Assembly: GCF_030718995.1 (NCBI RefSeq)
Contig: NZ_CP132204.1
Coordinates: 1,736,001 to 1,800,000 of the forward strand
Direction of reading: 5' to 3'
From: Arthrobacter oryzae
Lineage (GTDB): Bacteria; Actinomycetota; Actinomycetes; Actinomycetales; Micrococcaceae
DNA: 64,000 nt
Shown here: piece by piece, positions 9,541-18,896 of the stretch
Layout: every line of letters starts with the position of its first letter
Numbering within the stretch: position 1 is the stretch's first letter
Made by a program: the position numbers and the translations under genes
Notes under the pieces: generated by a model
Seen by the model: only the letters and a program-made list of their open reading frames with translations
What the model was told of the DNA's origin: nothing
The model's database searches: none

Positions 9541-10997
9541 TTATTCAACACCGCCTCAAAAATCTTCTTCGCGTTCGGACTGGTTAGCTGTGCGCCGGTG
9601 GTGATGTCCACGCCCTGCATGACGATGGTCACCGACACCTGCGGGTCGTTGGCCGGGGCGAACCCGGTAAACCATGAATTGTTCAAGCCGTCGGTTCCCA
9701 GCTCGGCTGTGCCGGTCTTGCCGGCCACTTGGACGCCGGGAACGGCCGCGCCGCGGCCGATTCCTTGACTGACCACGCTGGTCATCCACTCGCTGATCTG
9801 CCGCGAAATCTCCGGGCTGGTGGACGTCCGTAGGACTTCGGGCTTCGGTTCGCTGATGATGCGCAAATCCGGGGACCGCACCGTCTTGATGAGGTTGGGC
9901 CGCATCTGGACGCCGCCGTTGGCTATGGCGGACGTCATCAGTGCGATCTGCAGCGGAGTGGCACGGACATCGCGCTGGCCGATTGCTGACTGGGCCAGTC
10001 CTGCCGCATCCAGCTCCTCCTCCGGGAAGGCCTTCTTGGCGTAGTCCAGCTTCAGCTGGTCGCCGAGGTCCTCGCCGAAGCCGAACTTGGCCGCTTGTGC
10101 GGCGATGGCCTTCTGGCCCAGGTCCCGGGCGATCTCCGCGAACGGAGTGTTGCAGGACTGCTGGAGTGCGAAGGCGAAGCTCGCCGTGCTCTGTGTGTAG
10201 CAGTTGCCTCCGGCGTAGTTCGGCAGCTTGTATTCGATGCCGGGGAAACTCATCTCGGCCGGGTTGGGCAGCTCACTGTCCTTGTTGTACTTGCCCGAGC
10301 TGAGTGCCGCGGCGGTGTCCACGAGCTTGAAGACCGAACCCGGTGCCAGGAGGGCGCCGGTGGGACCGCTGACGTTCTGGTTCAGGTTGATCCCGGGGAT
10401 TTTGTTCAGTTCATTGAAGTTGGCAGCCTCGGCGTCGGCGTCCTGCGTTGCGATCAGGTTGGGATCGTAGGACGGTTTGGACACCATGGCCAGGATGTCA
10501 CCGGTCTTGGGGTTCGTCACCACGATGGAGCCCCGCTGGCCGTCCGGGATCAGGTCGTAGGCGAGCTTCTGGAGCTCAGGGTCCAAGGTGAGTTCAACCG
10601 AGGCGCCCTTGGGCTGGTTGCCAAGGAAGAGTTGGCCGATGCGGTCCAGGAAAAGCTGGTCCGAGCTGCCGGCCAACTGCTCGTTAAGGGCACTTTCCAG
10701 ACCGGTGACGCCGTAATTCTTGGAAAAGTAGCCCGTGATGCCGGCATAGAGTTCAGGTTCCGTGTAGGTCCGCTGGAACTTGCAGCTTTCGGAGGCGGCA
10801 ACGGACTGCGCGATGGGCTTCCCCCCCACGATGATGGCTCCGCGGTCGTTGCAGTAGTTCTGCAGGATGGCGCGTTTGTTCCAGGCGTTGGCCTGCAGTT
10901 CGTCGGCCCCCACAACCTGCACATAGCTGAGCGCGCCGAAGATCAGCGCGAACATGGCGACCGCGGCAATCCATGAATTCCGAATGGCATGGTTCAC
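9537..10997 (-). CDS. pbpA: peptidoglycan transpeptidase, class B penicillin-binding protein
   Basis: Class B PBP of 486 aa that cross-links peptidoglycan together with the RodA glycosyltransferase. It has an N-terminal membrane anchor (residues about 8-28), a dimerisation region, and the transpeptidase motifs SVFK (S221-K224), SCN (S281-N283) and KTG (427-429). The length matches M. tuberculosis PbpA. The GTG start overlaps the rodA stop as GTGA, and its own stop overlaps pknA. Confidence 0.95.
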   Translation of the reverse strand: MNHAIRNSWIAAVAMFALIFGALSYVQVVGADELQANAWNKRAILQNYCNDRGAIIVGGKPIAQSVAASESCKFQRTYTEPELYAGITGYFSKNYGVTGLESALNEQLAGSSDQLFLDRIGQLFLGNQPKGASVELTLDPELQKLAYDLIPDGQRGSIVVTNPKTGDILAMVSKPSYDPNLIATQDADAEAANFNELNKIPGINLNQNVSGPTGALLAPGSVFKLVDTAAALSSGKYNKDSELPNPAEMSFPGIEYKLPNYAGGNCYTQSTASFAFALQQSCNTPFAEIARDLGQKAIAAQAAKFGFGEDLGDQLKLDYAKKAFPEEELDAAGLAQSAIGQRDVRATPLQIALMTSAIANGGVQMRPNLIKTVRSPDLRIISEPKPEVLRTSTSPEISRQISEWMTSVVSQGIGRGAAVPGVQVAGKTGTAELGTDGLNNSWFTGFAPANDPQVSVTIVMQGVDITTGAQLTSPNAKKIFEAVLNK

Positions 10998-12463
10998 AGT
11001 TGTTTCACCGCTTCAGTTGGTGCGTCGGGATGGGCGGATGAAGGTTGCCGTGCGGGCTGTTTTGCCGGCCGTGCCGGTGACGGCGGAACAGGCTTCTGCT
11101 CGCCGGGTTCGCCGGGCTCGGCGCCGTGCGGCATGGGAGTGGTGTCCACGGGGCCGCGTGCAGTGTGCGAAATCATCAGCAGCAGGCCAACGATGATCCA
11201 GTTGGCGAGCAGCGAGGATCCGCCGGCCGCCAGGAAGGGGGTGGTGAGCCCGGTAAGTGGAATCAGGCGCGTGACGCCGCCGATCACCACGAAGCATTGC
11301 AGCGCGATGGCGAAGGACAGACCGCAGGCAAGCAGCTTCCCGAAGGCGTCGCGCGTGCCCAGTGCCGCCCGGAAACCCCGCGTGAACAGCAGCAGGTACA
11401 TCATCACGATGGCGAAGAGGCCGATCAGGCCAAGTTCCTCACCGAAGGAGGCAATGATCATGTCGCTGTTTGCAAACGGCACCAGGTTCGGCCGCCCCTG
11501 GCCCAGGCCGGTGCCCACGAGGCCGCCGTTGGCCATGCCGAACAGGCCCTCCACGATCTGGAGGCTGCCGCCGTACTGCCGTCCGTAGACTTCGTCGGTA
11601 AAGGCATTGAGCCACCCGTCGATGCGGAGGCCCACATGGGAGAACACCCGGGAGGCAATGAAGCCTCCGCCAAGCAGCAGTCCCACGCCGATGATGACCC
11701 AGCTGATCCGGCTCGTGGCGACGTAGATCATCACGATGAAAAGTCCGAAGAAAAGAACCGACGAGCCGAGGTCGCGCTGGAAGATCAGCACGCCGATGCT
11801 GACCAGCCACGCCGTGATCATGGGGCCCATGTCCTTGAACCGCGGGAACTGCAGCGGTCCGATTTTGCGCCCGGCCAGGAGGATCAGGTCACGGTTTGAC
11901 GATAGATACCCGGCGAAGAATATTGCCAGGGTGATCTTGGCTACCTCACCCGGCTGGAAGGTCATGGGGCCGATCTTGATCCAGACGCTGGCGCCAAGGA
12001 TTTCGCCGGCGGAGATGCCCGGCACCAGGGGAAGGATCAGCAGCAGGGCGCTCACGGCAAGGGAGATGTAGGTGAAGCGGCGCAGGATCCGGTGGTCCTT
12101 GAGGAACCAGATGACGGCGATCGCGACGCCCATGGCCACCAGCGTCCAGCGGAGCTGGTTGTTGCCGGTGTCTTCGCCCACGCGGTCCAGACGGTGGATC
12201 ATGGCCAGCCCCAGGCCGTTCAGGGCCACGACGAGCGGAAGTATTACCGGGTCAGCATATTTAGCCCGGATGCGCAGAACGATGTGGAAGACGAGGGCGG
12301 CGGCAGCGAGGAGGCTGGACTGGAACCAGAAGTCCTGGTCAAATGCCTTTTCCTGGTCCACGCCCACCAGGGCATTGGCGCCGATGCCCACGGCAAGGGC
12401 AAGGATCAGGAGCGCCAACTCGGTGTTCCTGCGTGGCTTGGGGGTGGCCTCAATCTGTGTCAT
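10994..12463 (-). CDS. rodA: SEDS-family peptidoglycan glycosyltransferase RodA/FtsW type
   Basis: Polytopic membrane protein of 489 aa that polymerises lipid II. It has about ten or more hydrophobic segments, and SEDS-type sequence such as LVALNGLGLAMIHRLD and the C-terminal LIPLTGLTTPFLAAGGSSLLANW. A Pro-rich cytoplasmic tail follows. The gene lies between pstP and pbpA; its ATG overlaps the pstP stop (ATGA) and has GAGGAGG upstream. Confidence 0.95.
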   Translation of the reverse strand: MTQIEATPKPRRNTELALLILALAVGIGANALVGVDQEKAFDQDFWFQSSLLAAAALVFHIVLRIRAKYADPVILPLVVALNGLGLAMIHRLDRVGEDTGNNQLRWTLVAMGVAIAVIWFLKDHRILRRFTYISLAVSALLLILPLVPGISAGEILGASVWIKIGPMTFQPGEVAKITLAIFFAGYLSSNRDLILLAGRKIGPLQFPRFKDMGPMITAWLVSIGVLIFQRDLGSSVLFFGLFIVMIYVATSRISWVIIGVGLLLGGGFIASRVFSHVGLRIDGWLNAFTDEVYGRQYGGSLQIVEGLFGMANGGLVGTGLGQGRPNLVPFANSDMIIASFGEELGLIGLFAIVMMYLLLFTRGFRAALGTRDAFGKLLACGLSFAIALQCFVVIGGVTRLIPLTGLTTPFLAAGGSSLLANWIIVGLLLMISHTARGPVDTTPMPHGAEPGEPGEQKPVPPSPARPAKQPARQPSSAHPDAPTEAVKQL

Positions 12464-14112
12464 TTGGCCTCCTCACAAGCGTTGGGCGACGGGCTGGGAC
12501 TTGCTGACGGTGCGGTTGTTCCGGGTGGCGACGCTGTGCCGCCCGCCGTCCCCGAGGCGGAGGGGGCAGCGGTGGCCGTGGGGCTCGCACATTCGTCTGC
12601 CGGCGACGTTGTTCCGGTCAGGTCGAGGTTCTTGACGATCCGCTGCGCGTCGTAGAGATCACGTGCCGGGACGGTCTGGCGGACCCGCTGCTGGGAGAAC
12701 TCCGGGAGGTCCGACATGCGGATCTCCGTCACTGTCTCCAGCGTTGAGAGCTGGATCGGCCCCAGCCGCTGCGAAACGCCGTTGTAAATGGCAACCCGTT
12801 GGTCGTATTCGCCGATGTAGTAGCGCGTCTGCGTCCAGGCATAGCCGAGCCACAGGCCGACGCCCAGGATGACGAGGAGGGCCGCGGCCGTGGCGATCGT
12901 CACCCAGCGGCGCGGCTTGGCGGCGGGCTTGTATTCGTCGGTTTCCTCGCGGTTCTGATCCGACTTGTGCGTGAGCACGGTCGCCGCGCGGCGCGCCACA
13001 GTCCGGCCGGCAATCGTGGGAATGGACCCGGATTCTGCCGCCGCGGCAGCTGCGCCAACGAGTTCATGGGGACGGTTGGACAGTTCCTCGCGGAGCACCG
13101 CCGCGGAAAGGTGTTCGCCCAGATGAGGGTCCGTGCTGGTGGTCGGCTCACCGGGTTTTGAAGCGGGCTTGGGGACGGTGTCGTCCGCGCCGGAAGCAGT
13201 GTGGCCGGTATCTGCCGCGGGTTTGGGTGTGGCGTCATCGGAAGGGACTGCCTGGGAAGGGGCCGGGGCGGCAGTCTTCGTGGCCTCGACGCTGCCAGCC
13301 GGCGGCTGAACGATTTCGACGGCGGCGGTGCGGACGTCGTCGGGAGTCTCTTCGACGATTTCAAGCATGACCACTGTGACGTTGTCCGGTGCGCCGGCCT
13401 CAAGGGTGAGGTCCACGAGCGTCTCCACGCATTCGCGCAGGTCCTTGGTTTCGCGGACCATGCGTTCCACCACGTGCCCGGCAACGTAGTTCAACCCGTC
13501 GGAACAGAGCAGCCAGCGTTCGCCGGGTTCGACGTCCAGGGTGGCGAGGTCGAGCTCGGGGCTGGCGTCGACGTCGCCCAGGACGCGCATCAGCACGTTC
13601 TTGTGCGGATGGGTCTCGGCTTCCTCGGGACGCAGCCGGCCTTCATCGATGAGTCTCTGCACGAACGTGTGGTCCACGCTGATCTGTTCGAATTCGCCGT
13701 TGCGCAGCCGGTACGCCCGGGAGTCGCCGATGTGGGCGAAATGAAGCTTTCCTTCGGCCAGGAGCAGGGCCGTCACGGTGGTACCCATGCCGGCCAGCTT
13801 GGGATTGATGTGGACCAGTTCAGACAGGAGGGAATTCGCGGTCTGGATTTCATCTGCAAGAACGGTTCCGGCGTCGCCGTCGTAGTGCCCGTGGTCCAGG
13901 TGGAGCATGTCCAGCACAGTCGCCGCGGAGGCCACGTCACCCCCGGCATGGCCTCCCATGCCGTCGGCCACGATGGCCAGGTGCCGGCCGACGTAGGCGG
14001 AGTCGTCATTCTTGGCGCGGATGCGTCCTACATCCGAGCGGGCCGCATAGCGCATGATGAGCGGCCGCTTCGGGATGGGGCCCTTGTCGGCGGGGTTTTC
14101 CGGGACGGCCAC
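12460..14112 (-). CDS. pstP: PP2C-type protein phosphatase PstP
   Basis: Metal-dependent Ser/Thr phosphatase of 550 aa, the partner of PknA and PknB. The PP2C domain is N-terminal: SDVGRIRAKNDDS, VADGMGGHAGGD, GDSRAYRL, LLCSDGLN and APDNVTV. A Pro/Ala-rich linker, one membrane helix (WVTIATAAALLVILGVGLWL, near residue 400) and an extracellular C-terminal domain of about 120 residues follow. The start is GTG, 2 bases after the fhaB stop. Confidence 0.95.
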   Translation of the reverse strand: MAVPENPADKGPIPKRPLIMRYAARSDVGRIRAKNDDSAYVGRHLAIVADGMGGHAGGDVASAATVLDMLHLDHGHYDGDAGTVLADEIQTANSLLSELVHINPKLAGMGTTVTALLLAEGKLHFAHIGDSRAYRLRNGEFEQISVDHTFVQRLIDEGRLRPEEAETHPHKNVLMRVLGDVDASPELDLATLDVEPGERWLLCSDGLNYVAGHVVERMVRETKDLRECVETLVDLTLEAGAPDNVTVVMLEIVEETPDDVRTAAVEIVQPPAGSVEATKTAAPAPSQAVPSDDATPKPAADTGHTASGADDTVPKPASKPGEPTTSTDPHLGEHLSAAVLREELSNRPHELVGAAAAAAESGSIPTIAGRTVARRAATVLTHKSDQNREETDEYKPAAKPRRWVTIATAAALLVILGVGLWLGYAWTQTRYYIGEYDQRVAIYNGVSQRLGPIQLSTLETVTEIRMSDLPEFSQQRVRQTVPARDLYDAQRIVKNLDLTGTTSPADECASPTATAAPSASGTAGGTASPPGTTAPSASPSPSPNACEEAK

Positions 14113-14114
14113 GG

Positions 14115-14597
14115 CTATGGCCTCAATTCGATGACCGTCTTGCCGATTCTCACGGGGACACCGAGCTCCACCGGGAGGGCGCGGGTGAGCTGCTGATTTG
14201 CCAGGTATGTGCCGTTGGTCGAGCCAAGATCCTCGATGAACCAGCGGCTGCCTTGCGGGAAGAGCCGGGCGTGCCGGCCGGAAGCATAATCGTCTTCAAG
14301 TACCAGGGTGGCCTCTTGGGCGCGGCCCAGGAGGATGGGACTGTCCGCCAGTGGAATGGTGGTGCCTTTGAGGGGCCCCTCGGTGACTACGAGTTGGCGG
14401 GCCTGCTGCTTCGCGGGCGGCGGTGCTGTTTCCGCCAGCTCGGGGTGTTTGCGGACCTGGCGGGCAGTGGGAGCACCCATTGCCGCTTTCCTACCGATCA
14501 TTAGGTCCCGCCGCATGGCGGACACGATGCTGAAGATGAGAACCCACAGCAACAGGAGGAATCCGAACCGCAGGGCCGTAATGGTCAGTTCGCTCAC
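14115..14597 (-). CDS. fhaB: FHA-domain protein FhaB (FipA)
   Basis: Phosphothreonine-binding adaptor of 160 aa. One N-terminal membrane helix (FGFLLLLWVLIFSIVSAM) is followed by a C-terminal FHA domain with LLGRAQEATLVLEDDYASGRH and DLGSTNGTYL. It matches Rv0019c, which is phosphorylated by PknA/PknB and acts with division proteins. The GTG start overlaps the fhaA stop as GTGA. Confidence 0.93.
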   Translation of the reverse strand: MSELTITALRFGFLLLLWVLIFSIVSAMRRDLMIGRKAAMGAPTARQVRKHPELAETAPPPAKQQARQLVVTEGPLKGTTIPLADSPILLGRAQEATLVLEDDYASGRHARLFPQGSRWFIEDLGSTNGTYLANQQLTRALPVELGVPVRIGKTVIELRP

Positions 14598-15340
14598 GGG
14601 CGGCCACCGGAGTTGGCGGGCAAAAGGCGGAAGATGATTTTGGTCCGTCCCATCGTGATGGTGGAGCCGTCAGTAAGGTCGACGCTGCCGACAACCTTGT
14701 GTCCATTGACGTAACTGCCGTTGGTGGATCCCAGGTCTACGGCTTCTGTGGCGCCGTTGGCGGTGCGGATTTCGAGGTGGCGGCGTGAAACTCCGGTGTC
14801 GTCCACCAGGATGTCCGCCTCCGAGGACCGGCCCAGCACGATGGACGGGGCGTTCAGCGAGTAGCGCTGGCCATCAATGTCCAGGACGGGCTGAAGCCGC
14901 ACCGGTTGCCGGCTCGGTGCAGCGGGCACGTTGTTCCTTGGCATGGGCGGAGCCGCAGCGGAACCGGACGCCTGCTCCGTCTTCGAATCGATTTCGAAGT
15001 CGCCGGCACGGATTTCCTCGTCGCGCCGGAAGGAAATACGCACCGATCCCCGGAGGGTGTAGCCCTGGCTCCGGACATGGTTGATGACGACGTCGCAGAG
15101 TTCCTCGGCCAGGGGCGTGCCCCATTCCTGCGCCCGCTTGAAGTCGTCCTCGCTGAGTCGGACGTCAAAAACGTTGGGGGCAAGGGTGCGGCCGGCCGCG
15201 ATGGTGATGGCCTTGTGGTCCACTTCGCGGCGGAGCCGGCTGGCGATTTCCACAGGCTCAACCTGGGCCCGCGAACCGGTGGAGAAGACACCGCGGACGG
15301 CCTTTTCGATGCCGCGCTCGACTTTGTCCAGCATTCCCAT
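14594..15340 (-). CDS. fhaA: FHA-domain protein FhaA with DUF3662 domain
   Basis: Adaptor of 248 aa that reads kinase phosphorylation in cell-wall control. It has an N-terminal DUF3662 domain (MGMLDKVERGIEKAVRGVF, then EIASRLRREVD), a short linker, and a C-terminal FHA domain (VLGRSSEADILV, SRRHLEI, DLGSTNGSYVNG). The ATG at 15340 is preceded by GGAGAGGAGAGG. It is the first gene of the seven-gene operon and matches Rv0020c, though with a much shorter linker than the mycobacterial protein. Confidence 0.93.
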   Translation of the reverse strand: MGMLDKVERGIEKAVRGVFSTGSRAQVEPVEIASRLRREVDHKAITIAAGRTLAPNVFDVRLSEDDFKRAQEWGTPLAEELCDVVINHVRSQGYTLRGSVRISFRRDEEIRAGDFEIDSKTEQASGSAAAPPMPRNNVPAAPSRQPVRLQPVLDIDGQRYSLNAPSIVLGRSSEADILVDDTGVSRRHLEIRTANGATEAVDLGSTNGSYVNGHKVVGSVDLTDGSTITMGRTKIIFRLLPANSGGRP

Positions 15341-15705
15341 GGCACCTCTCCTCTCCTGGCGGCTGCGGGGCAGCACTCGTTTCGGAACTCAGTTCACAAC
15401 ATTGCCGGGAGTGCGCCGGGGACGGGCACTCCTACATCTGATACTACTGGCCGGTGCTGTGAATGACCTTAATGCACAACGCCGGGGCGGGGAGATTCGT
15501 TCATTCCGTCCCGCGCTGCTGCCTGTCCTGACAGGGTCCGAAAGGCCGCGTTCACGGGATAGTCCCCGGCCGCGATTTCGACTGCGGGGCCTGCAACGGG
15601 ACCCGATTGGTGTTTTGCCGCAGTTGTCCGTTATGCTTGATCTCGCTGCTTTCACAGGGCTGGCAGTCCGAAAAACCGGGCTTCCTGCCGGACGAAAGAA
15701 GTTGC
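15341..15705. other. intergenic region between fhaA and tRNA-Leu
   Basis: This 365-base gap must hold the promoter of the leftward fhaA-pknB operon and that of the rightward tRNA gene. I see the fhaA ribosome site at its left end. TAGTAT on the minus strand near 15440-15446 is a possible -10, but no convincing -35 partner was found. No ORF or RNA other than the tRNA is supported. Confidence 0.5.
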
Positions 15706-15788
15706 GCGCGAGTGGCGGAACGGCAGACGCGCTGGCTTCAGGTGCCAGTGTCCGAAAGGGCGTGGGGGTTCAAATCCCCCCTCGCGCA
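15706..15788 (+). tRNA. tRNA-Leu (anticodon CAG)
   Basis: An 83-base cloverleaf. Acceptor arms GCGCGAG (15706-15712) and CTCGCGC (15781-15787) pair, the anticodon stem CTGGC/GCCAG encloses a loop with CAG, there is a long class II variable arm, and GGTTCAAATCC is the T loop region. CCA is not encoded. A tRNA-Leu sits beside fhaA in M. tuberculosis as well. Confidence 0.95.
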
Positions 15789-15798
15789 CGCAAATGAA

Positions 15799-15828
15799 GA
15801 ACCCCGGTCTTAGGACCGGGGTTTTTCT
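15799..15828 (+). terminator. intrinsic terminator of tRNA-Leu
   Basis: Arms ACCCCGGTC (15801-15809) and GACCGGGGT (15814-15822) form a perfect stem with a 4-base loop, followed by a T run. It lies 10 bases after the tRNA. Confidence 0.9.
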
Positions 15829-15870
15829 GTTTTAAGCACGGGCCTCGATGACGATTCCCCGCTTCCCGGT

Positions 15871-15900
15871 CATATCCCCTTGGCGATACCGGGGGATATG
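15871..15900. repeat. inverted repeat upstream of the NMT1-type ABC operon
   Basis: CATATCCCC at 15871-15879 and GGGGATATG at 15892-15900 form a perfect 9-bp inverted repeat with a 12-base spacer, about 210 bases before the substrate-binding gene. There is no T run, so a regulator site or mRNA hairpin fits better than a terminator. Confidence 0.5.
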
Positions 15901-16108
15901 TCCATCTGGCGGGGAAAGCCGCGCCGCCTCGCCCGGACTCGTGCGCCGCCGCGCCCGGACTCCTGCGGCCGCGCCTCCCCAGCTAACTGACAGTTAACTT
16001 CGCTGAAACGGCCGAAGCAGATTCCTGAAACAACTGTTCCATAGTGTCGGTGCCAGACGGCCCGCAGGGGCCGCTTCATGTGACCGCCTCCCGATTTGGA
16101 GTAGAAGA

Positions 16109-17203
16109 ATGACAGCTTTCAGTTCGGAAAAAGGCCCGCTGCGCCCGTCGCGGCGGATGGTGCTGGCAGGATTTTCGTCAGCGGCACTGGCGGCCCTGAC
16201 CGGCTGTGGAGGTGAATCGGGTGCCACTGCACCCGCTTCGGGAGCGGCGTCCGGCGCTGCTGCCGACTTCGGGACCCTGGAGGTCCAGCTTTCGTGGCTG
16301 AAGAACGCGGAATTCGCCGGCGAGTACTTTGCCGACAGCAAGGGCTATTACAAGGACGCAGGCTTTAGCGCCGTCAACCTGATCGCCGGGGGACCGGGAG
16401 GGGCTTCGGCGGAAACCATGGTCCTGTCCGGCAAGGCCCTGGTGGGCACGTCGTCGCCCGTGGGAGTGGCACCGGTGGTACTCAACGAGGGTGCGCCGCT
16501 GAAAATCATCGGTTCCACCTACCAGAAGAACCCGTTTACCATCGTTTCCCTGGCTGCCAATTCGATCACCGCCCCGGATGACCTGGTCGGCAAGAAGATC
16601 GGGGTCCAAGCCGGTGTCAATGAGACGTTGTTCGATGCCTTGCTGGAGGTCAACAAGATTGATGCGTCGAAGGTCACCAAGGTGCCGGTGCAGTACGATC
16701 CGCAGCCGCTGCTGAACGGCGACGTCGAGGGCTTCTTCGCCTACCTGACCAACGAGGTGCTCACCCTTGAGCTGGGCGGGCACAAGACGGCGGTCCTGCC
16801 GTTTGCGGACAATGGCCTGCCTTTCATTGCAGAGAGCTTCGTGGTCACGGAGGAGTCCATCAAGGACAAGAGGCCCCAGCTGAAGGCGTTCCTGGCGGCC
16901 ACCATCAAGGGCTGGAAGGATGCCCTGGTGGATCCTGGGGAATCCGCCCGGCTCGCGGTGGAGGTGTACGGCAAGGAACTGGGCCTGACCATGGCCAAGG
17001 AGAAGGCTCAGGCGGAAGCCCAGAACACCAAGCTCATTGCCACGCCGGAGACGGACAGCAACGGCCTCTTCACTGTGTCCAAGGAGCTGATGGACAAGAA
17101 CATCGAGATCCTCAAGCTCGCAGGCTACGACACCACCGCGGACGCGATCTTCGACCTGAGCCTCCTCGACGAGGTCTATGCCGAGAACCCCGATCTTAAG
17201 TAG
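16109..17203 (+). CDS. NMT1/SsuA-type ABC transporter substrate-binding lipoprotein
   Basis: Predicted 364-aa lipoprotein that delivers a small nitrogen- or sulfur-containing substrate to the two-permease transporter downstream. A positively charged start ([18 protein letters not shown]) leads to the lipobox LTGC at about residues 29-32. The mature part has the family pattern [26 protein letters not shown] and [15 protein letters not shown]. Relatives bind aliphatic sulfonates, nitrate, taurine or pyrimidine precursors, and sequence alone does not decide. The gene starts a four-gene operon; the next start follows 5 bases after its stop. Confidence 0.88.
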   Translation: MTAFSSEKGPLRPSRRMVLAGFSSAALAALTGCGGESGATAPASGAASGAAADFGTLEVQLSWLKNAEFAGEYFADSKGYYKDAGFSAVNLIAGGPGGASAETMVLSGKALVGTSSPVGVAPVVLNEGAPLKIIGSTYQKNPFTIVSLAANSITAPDDLVGKKIGVQAGVNETLFDALLEVNKIDASKVTKVPVQYDPQPLLNGDVEGFFAYLTNEVLTLELGGHKTAVLPFADNGLPFIAESFVVTEESIKDKRPQLKAFLAATIKGWKDALVDPGESARLAVEVYGKELGLTMAKEKAQAEAQNTKLIATPETDSNGLFTVSKELMDKNIEILKLAGYDTTADAIFDLSLLDEVYAENPDLK

Positions 17204-17208
17204 GACGC

Positions 17209-18042
17209 ATGACTGAAGTGAGCACGGAGGCAGTGGCCGGAGGGCTGCTTTCCGGCACAGGGATTTCGCTCAGCAACCTGGGCAAGAGCTTCCGGATGGG
17301 CCGGAAGAGCGTGGTGGCACTCGAGGACGCCAACCTGATGACATCCAAGGGGACGTTCCTTTCCCTGCTGGGTCCGAGCGGGTGCGGCAAGTCGACCATC
17401 CTGAGGATCCTCGCCGGACTGGAAACGCCCACCACGGGGGAAGTGACAGTGGACGGCCACACGCCGGCGGAGCTGCGGACCCGGCACGAGCTGGGGATCG
17501 CTTTCCAGGATCCCGCGCTGCTGCCCTGGCGGAGCGTGGTGTCCAACATCCGGCTGCCCTTCGAGGTGGCCGGCCTCCCCGTTGACCACGCGATGGTGGA
17601 CGACCTGGTGGAACTGATCGGCCTGAAGGGCTTCGAAAAGGCAAAGCCGGCCCAGCTGTCCGGCGGCATGCGGCAGCGGGTGTCCATAGCACGGGCACTG
17701 GCGCTCAAGCCGTCGGTGCTGCTGCTGGATGAGCCGTTCGGGGCGCTGGACGACATGACCCGGCAACGGCTGAACCTGGAACTGCTGAGGATCTGGACGG
17801 AGAAGCCCGCCACCACCCTGATGGTCACCCACGGCATCGCCGAGGCCATGTTCCTTTCGGATGTGGTGGCCGTGATGAGCGCGCGGCCGGGCCGGATCCA
17901 GGAGATCATCACCGTGGACCTGCCGCGGCCGCGGACCCCGGAAATGATGCGGACGCCGGAATTCCATGCGCTATGCGACCGGGCCTCCGAACTCCTGTTC
18001 GGCGGCGCCGGAGCGCCCCTTGAGGAAGAGAAATCACTGTGA
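17209..18042 (+). CDS. ABC transporter ATP-binding protein (SsuB/TauB type)
   Basis: ATPase of 277 aa energising the importer. It has Walker [11 protein letters not shown]-loop FQDPALLPW, signature [10 protein letters not shown], Walker [12 protein letters not shown] and the switch His in VTHGIAEA. Its stop overlaps the next gene's GTG as GTGA. Confidence 0.93.
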   Translation: MTEVSTEAVAGGLLSGTGISLSNLGKSFRMGRKSVVALEDANLMTSKGTFLSLLGPSGCGKSTILRILAGLETPTTGEVTVDGHTPAELRTRHELGIAFQDPALLPWRSVVSNIRLPFEVAGLPVDHAMVDDLVELIGLKGFEKAKPAQLSGGMRQRVSIARALALKPSVLLLDEPFGALDDMTRQRLNLELLRIWTEKPATTLMVTHGIAEAMFLSDVVAVMSARPGRIQEIITVDLPRPRTPEMMRTPEFHALCDRASELLFGGAGAPLEEEKSL

Positions 18043-18896
18043 TCCGGCCTTTCCTGTTAAGTACGAGGCTGTTAAGCACGACGGCGGCACGGCCGCTGCC
18101 GCCGTGGGCTGCGGCCGTGGTGGGGGTGGGGGCCACCGTTGCGGTCTGGTGGCTGGCCGCGGCAACGGTGCTTTCCGGTGTGGGTGCCAGTGCGGACGGT
18201 TCCGGCGGTGCTGTACCGACGCCGCCGGAAGTCCTGGGGCAGCTGGTGCGCGACGGCGTCGGGTTTTACTGGCCGAACCTTGCAGTGACGATGGCGGAGG
18301 CTTCTGCGGGGTACTTGTGGGGGAACGCCGCTGCGCTGCTGCTGTCAGCGAGTGTCCTGGTGATTCCGTCCCTGGAACGGCTGGTCACGCAGCTGGCGGT
18401 GATCAGCTATTGCCTGCCGATCGTGGCCATCGGGCCGCTGGCCTTCATTGTTATCGGCTCGCCGGCACGCGGGGAATCGTCCGGAACGGCGGTGCTGCTG
18501 GCCGGGATCTCGGTCTTTTTCACTACCGTGGTGGGCGCCTTGGCGGCGCTCAAGAGCGCGGACCGGGCGAGCTTGGACCTCGTGGCTGTCTACGGCGGGG
18601 GCCGGCTGAAGCAGTTGGTGAAGGTGCAGCTGATCTCAGCGCTGCCCGGAATCCTGAACGCCTTGAAGATTGCTGTCCCGGCCGCCGTCCTGGGTGCGGT
18701 GCTGGGCGAGTACGTGGGCGGCGTGGACCGGGGGATCGGCCCGGCCCTGGTCAACGCACAGCAAAACCTCGAGATTGCCCGGGCGTGGGGTGTTGCCTTG
18801 GTGGCGGGACTCCTTGCCGGGGCCGGCTACGGCGCCTTCGCGCTGCTGGCGAGATTCGTGACGCCATGGTCCTCCGGACGCCAGGCGGCGGCATGA
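18039..18896 (+). CDS. ABC transporter permease (SsuC/BPD type), first of two
   Basis: Membrane protein of 285 aa with about six hydrophobic segments and a coupling-helix region like [24 protein letters not shown]. It overlaps the ATPase gene at its start and the second permease at its end (ATGA). Two different permeases suggest a heterodimer rather than the homodimer usual for SsuC. Confidence 0.9.
   Translation: MIRPFLLSTRLLSTTAARPLPPWAAAVVGVGATVAVWWLAAATVLSGVGASADGSGGAVPTPPEVLGQLVRDGVGFYWPNLAVTMAEASAGYLWGNAAALLLSASVLVIPSLERLVTQLAVISYCLPIVAIGPLAFIVIGSPARGESSGTAVLLAGISVFFTTVVGALAALKSADRASLDLVAVYGGGRLKQLVKVQLISALPGILNALKIAVPAAVLGAVLGEYVGGVDRGIGPALVNAQQNLEIARAWGVALVAGLLAGAGYGAFALLARFVTPWSSGRQAAA

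Noticed and set aside
15829..16108. TPP riboswitch upstream of the NMT1-type importer
   Set aside because: The conserved CUGAGA and related elements are not visible.
17966..18892. Long open frame fused upstream of the second ABC permease
   Set aside because: It overlaps the first permease in another frame, is Gly/Arg-rich without domains, and ATG 18893 is coupled to the previous stop.
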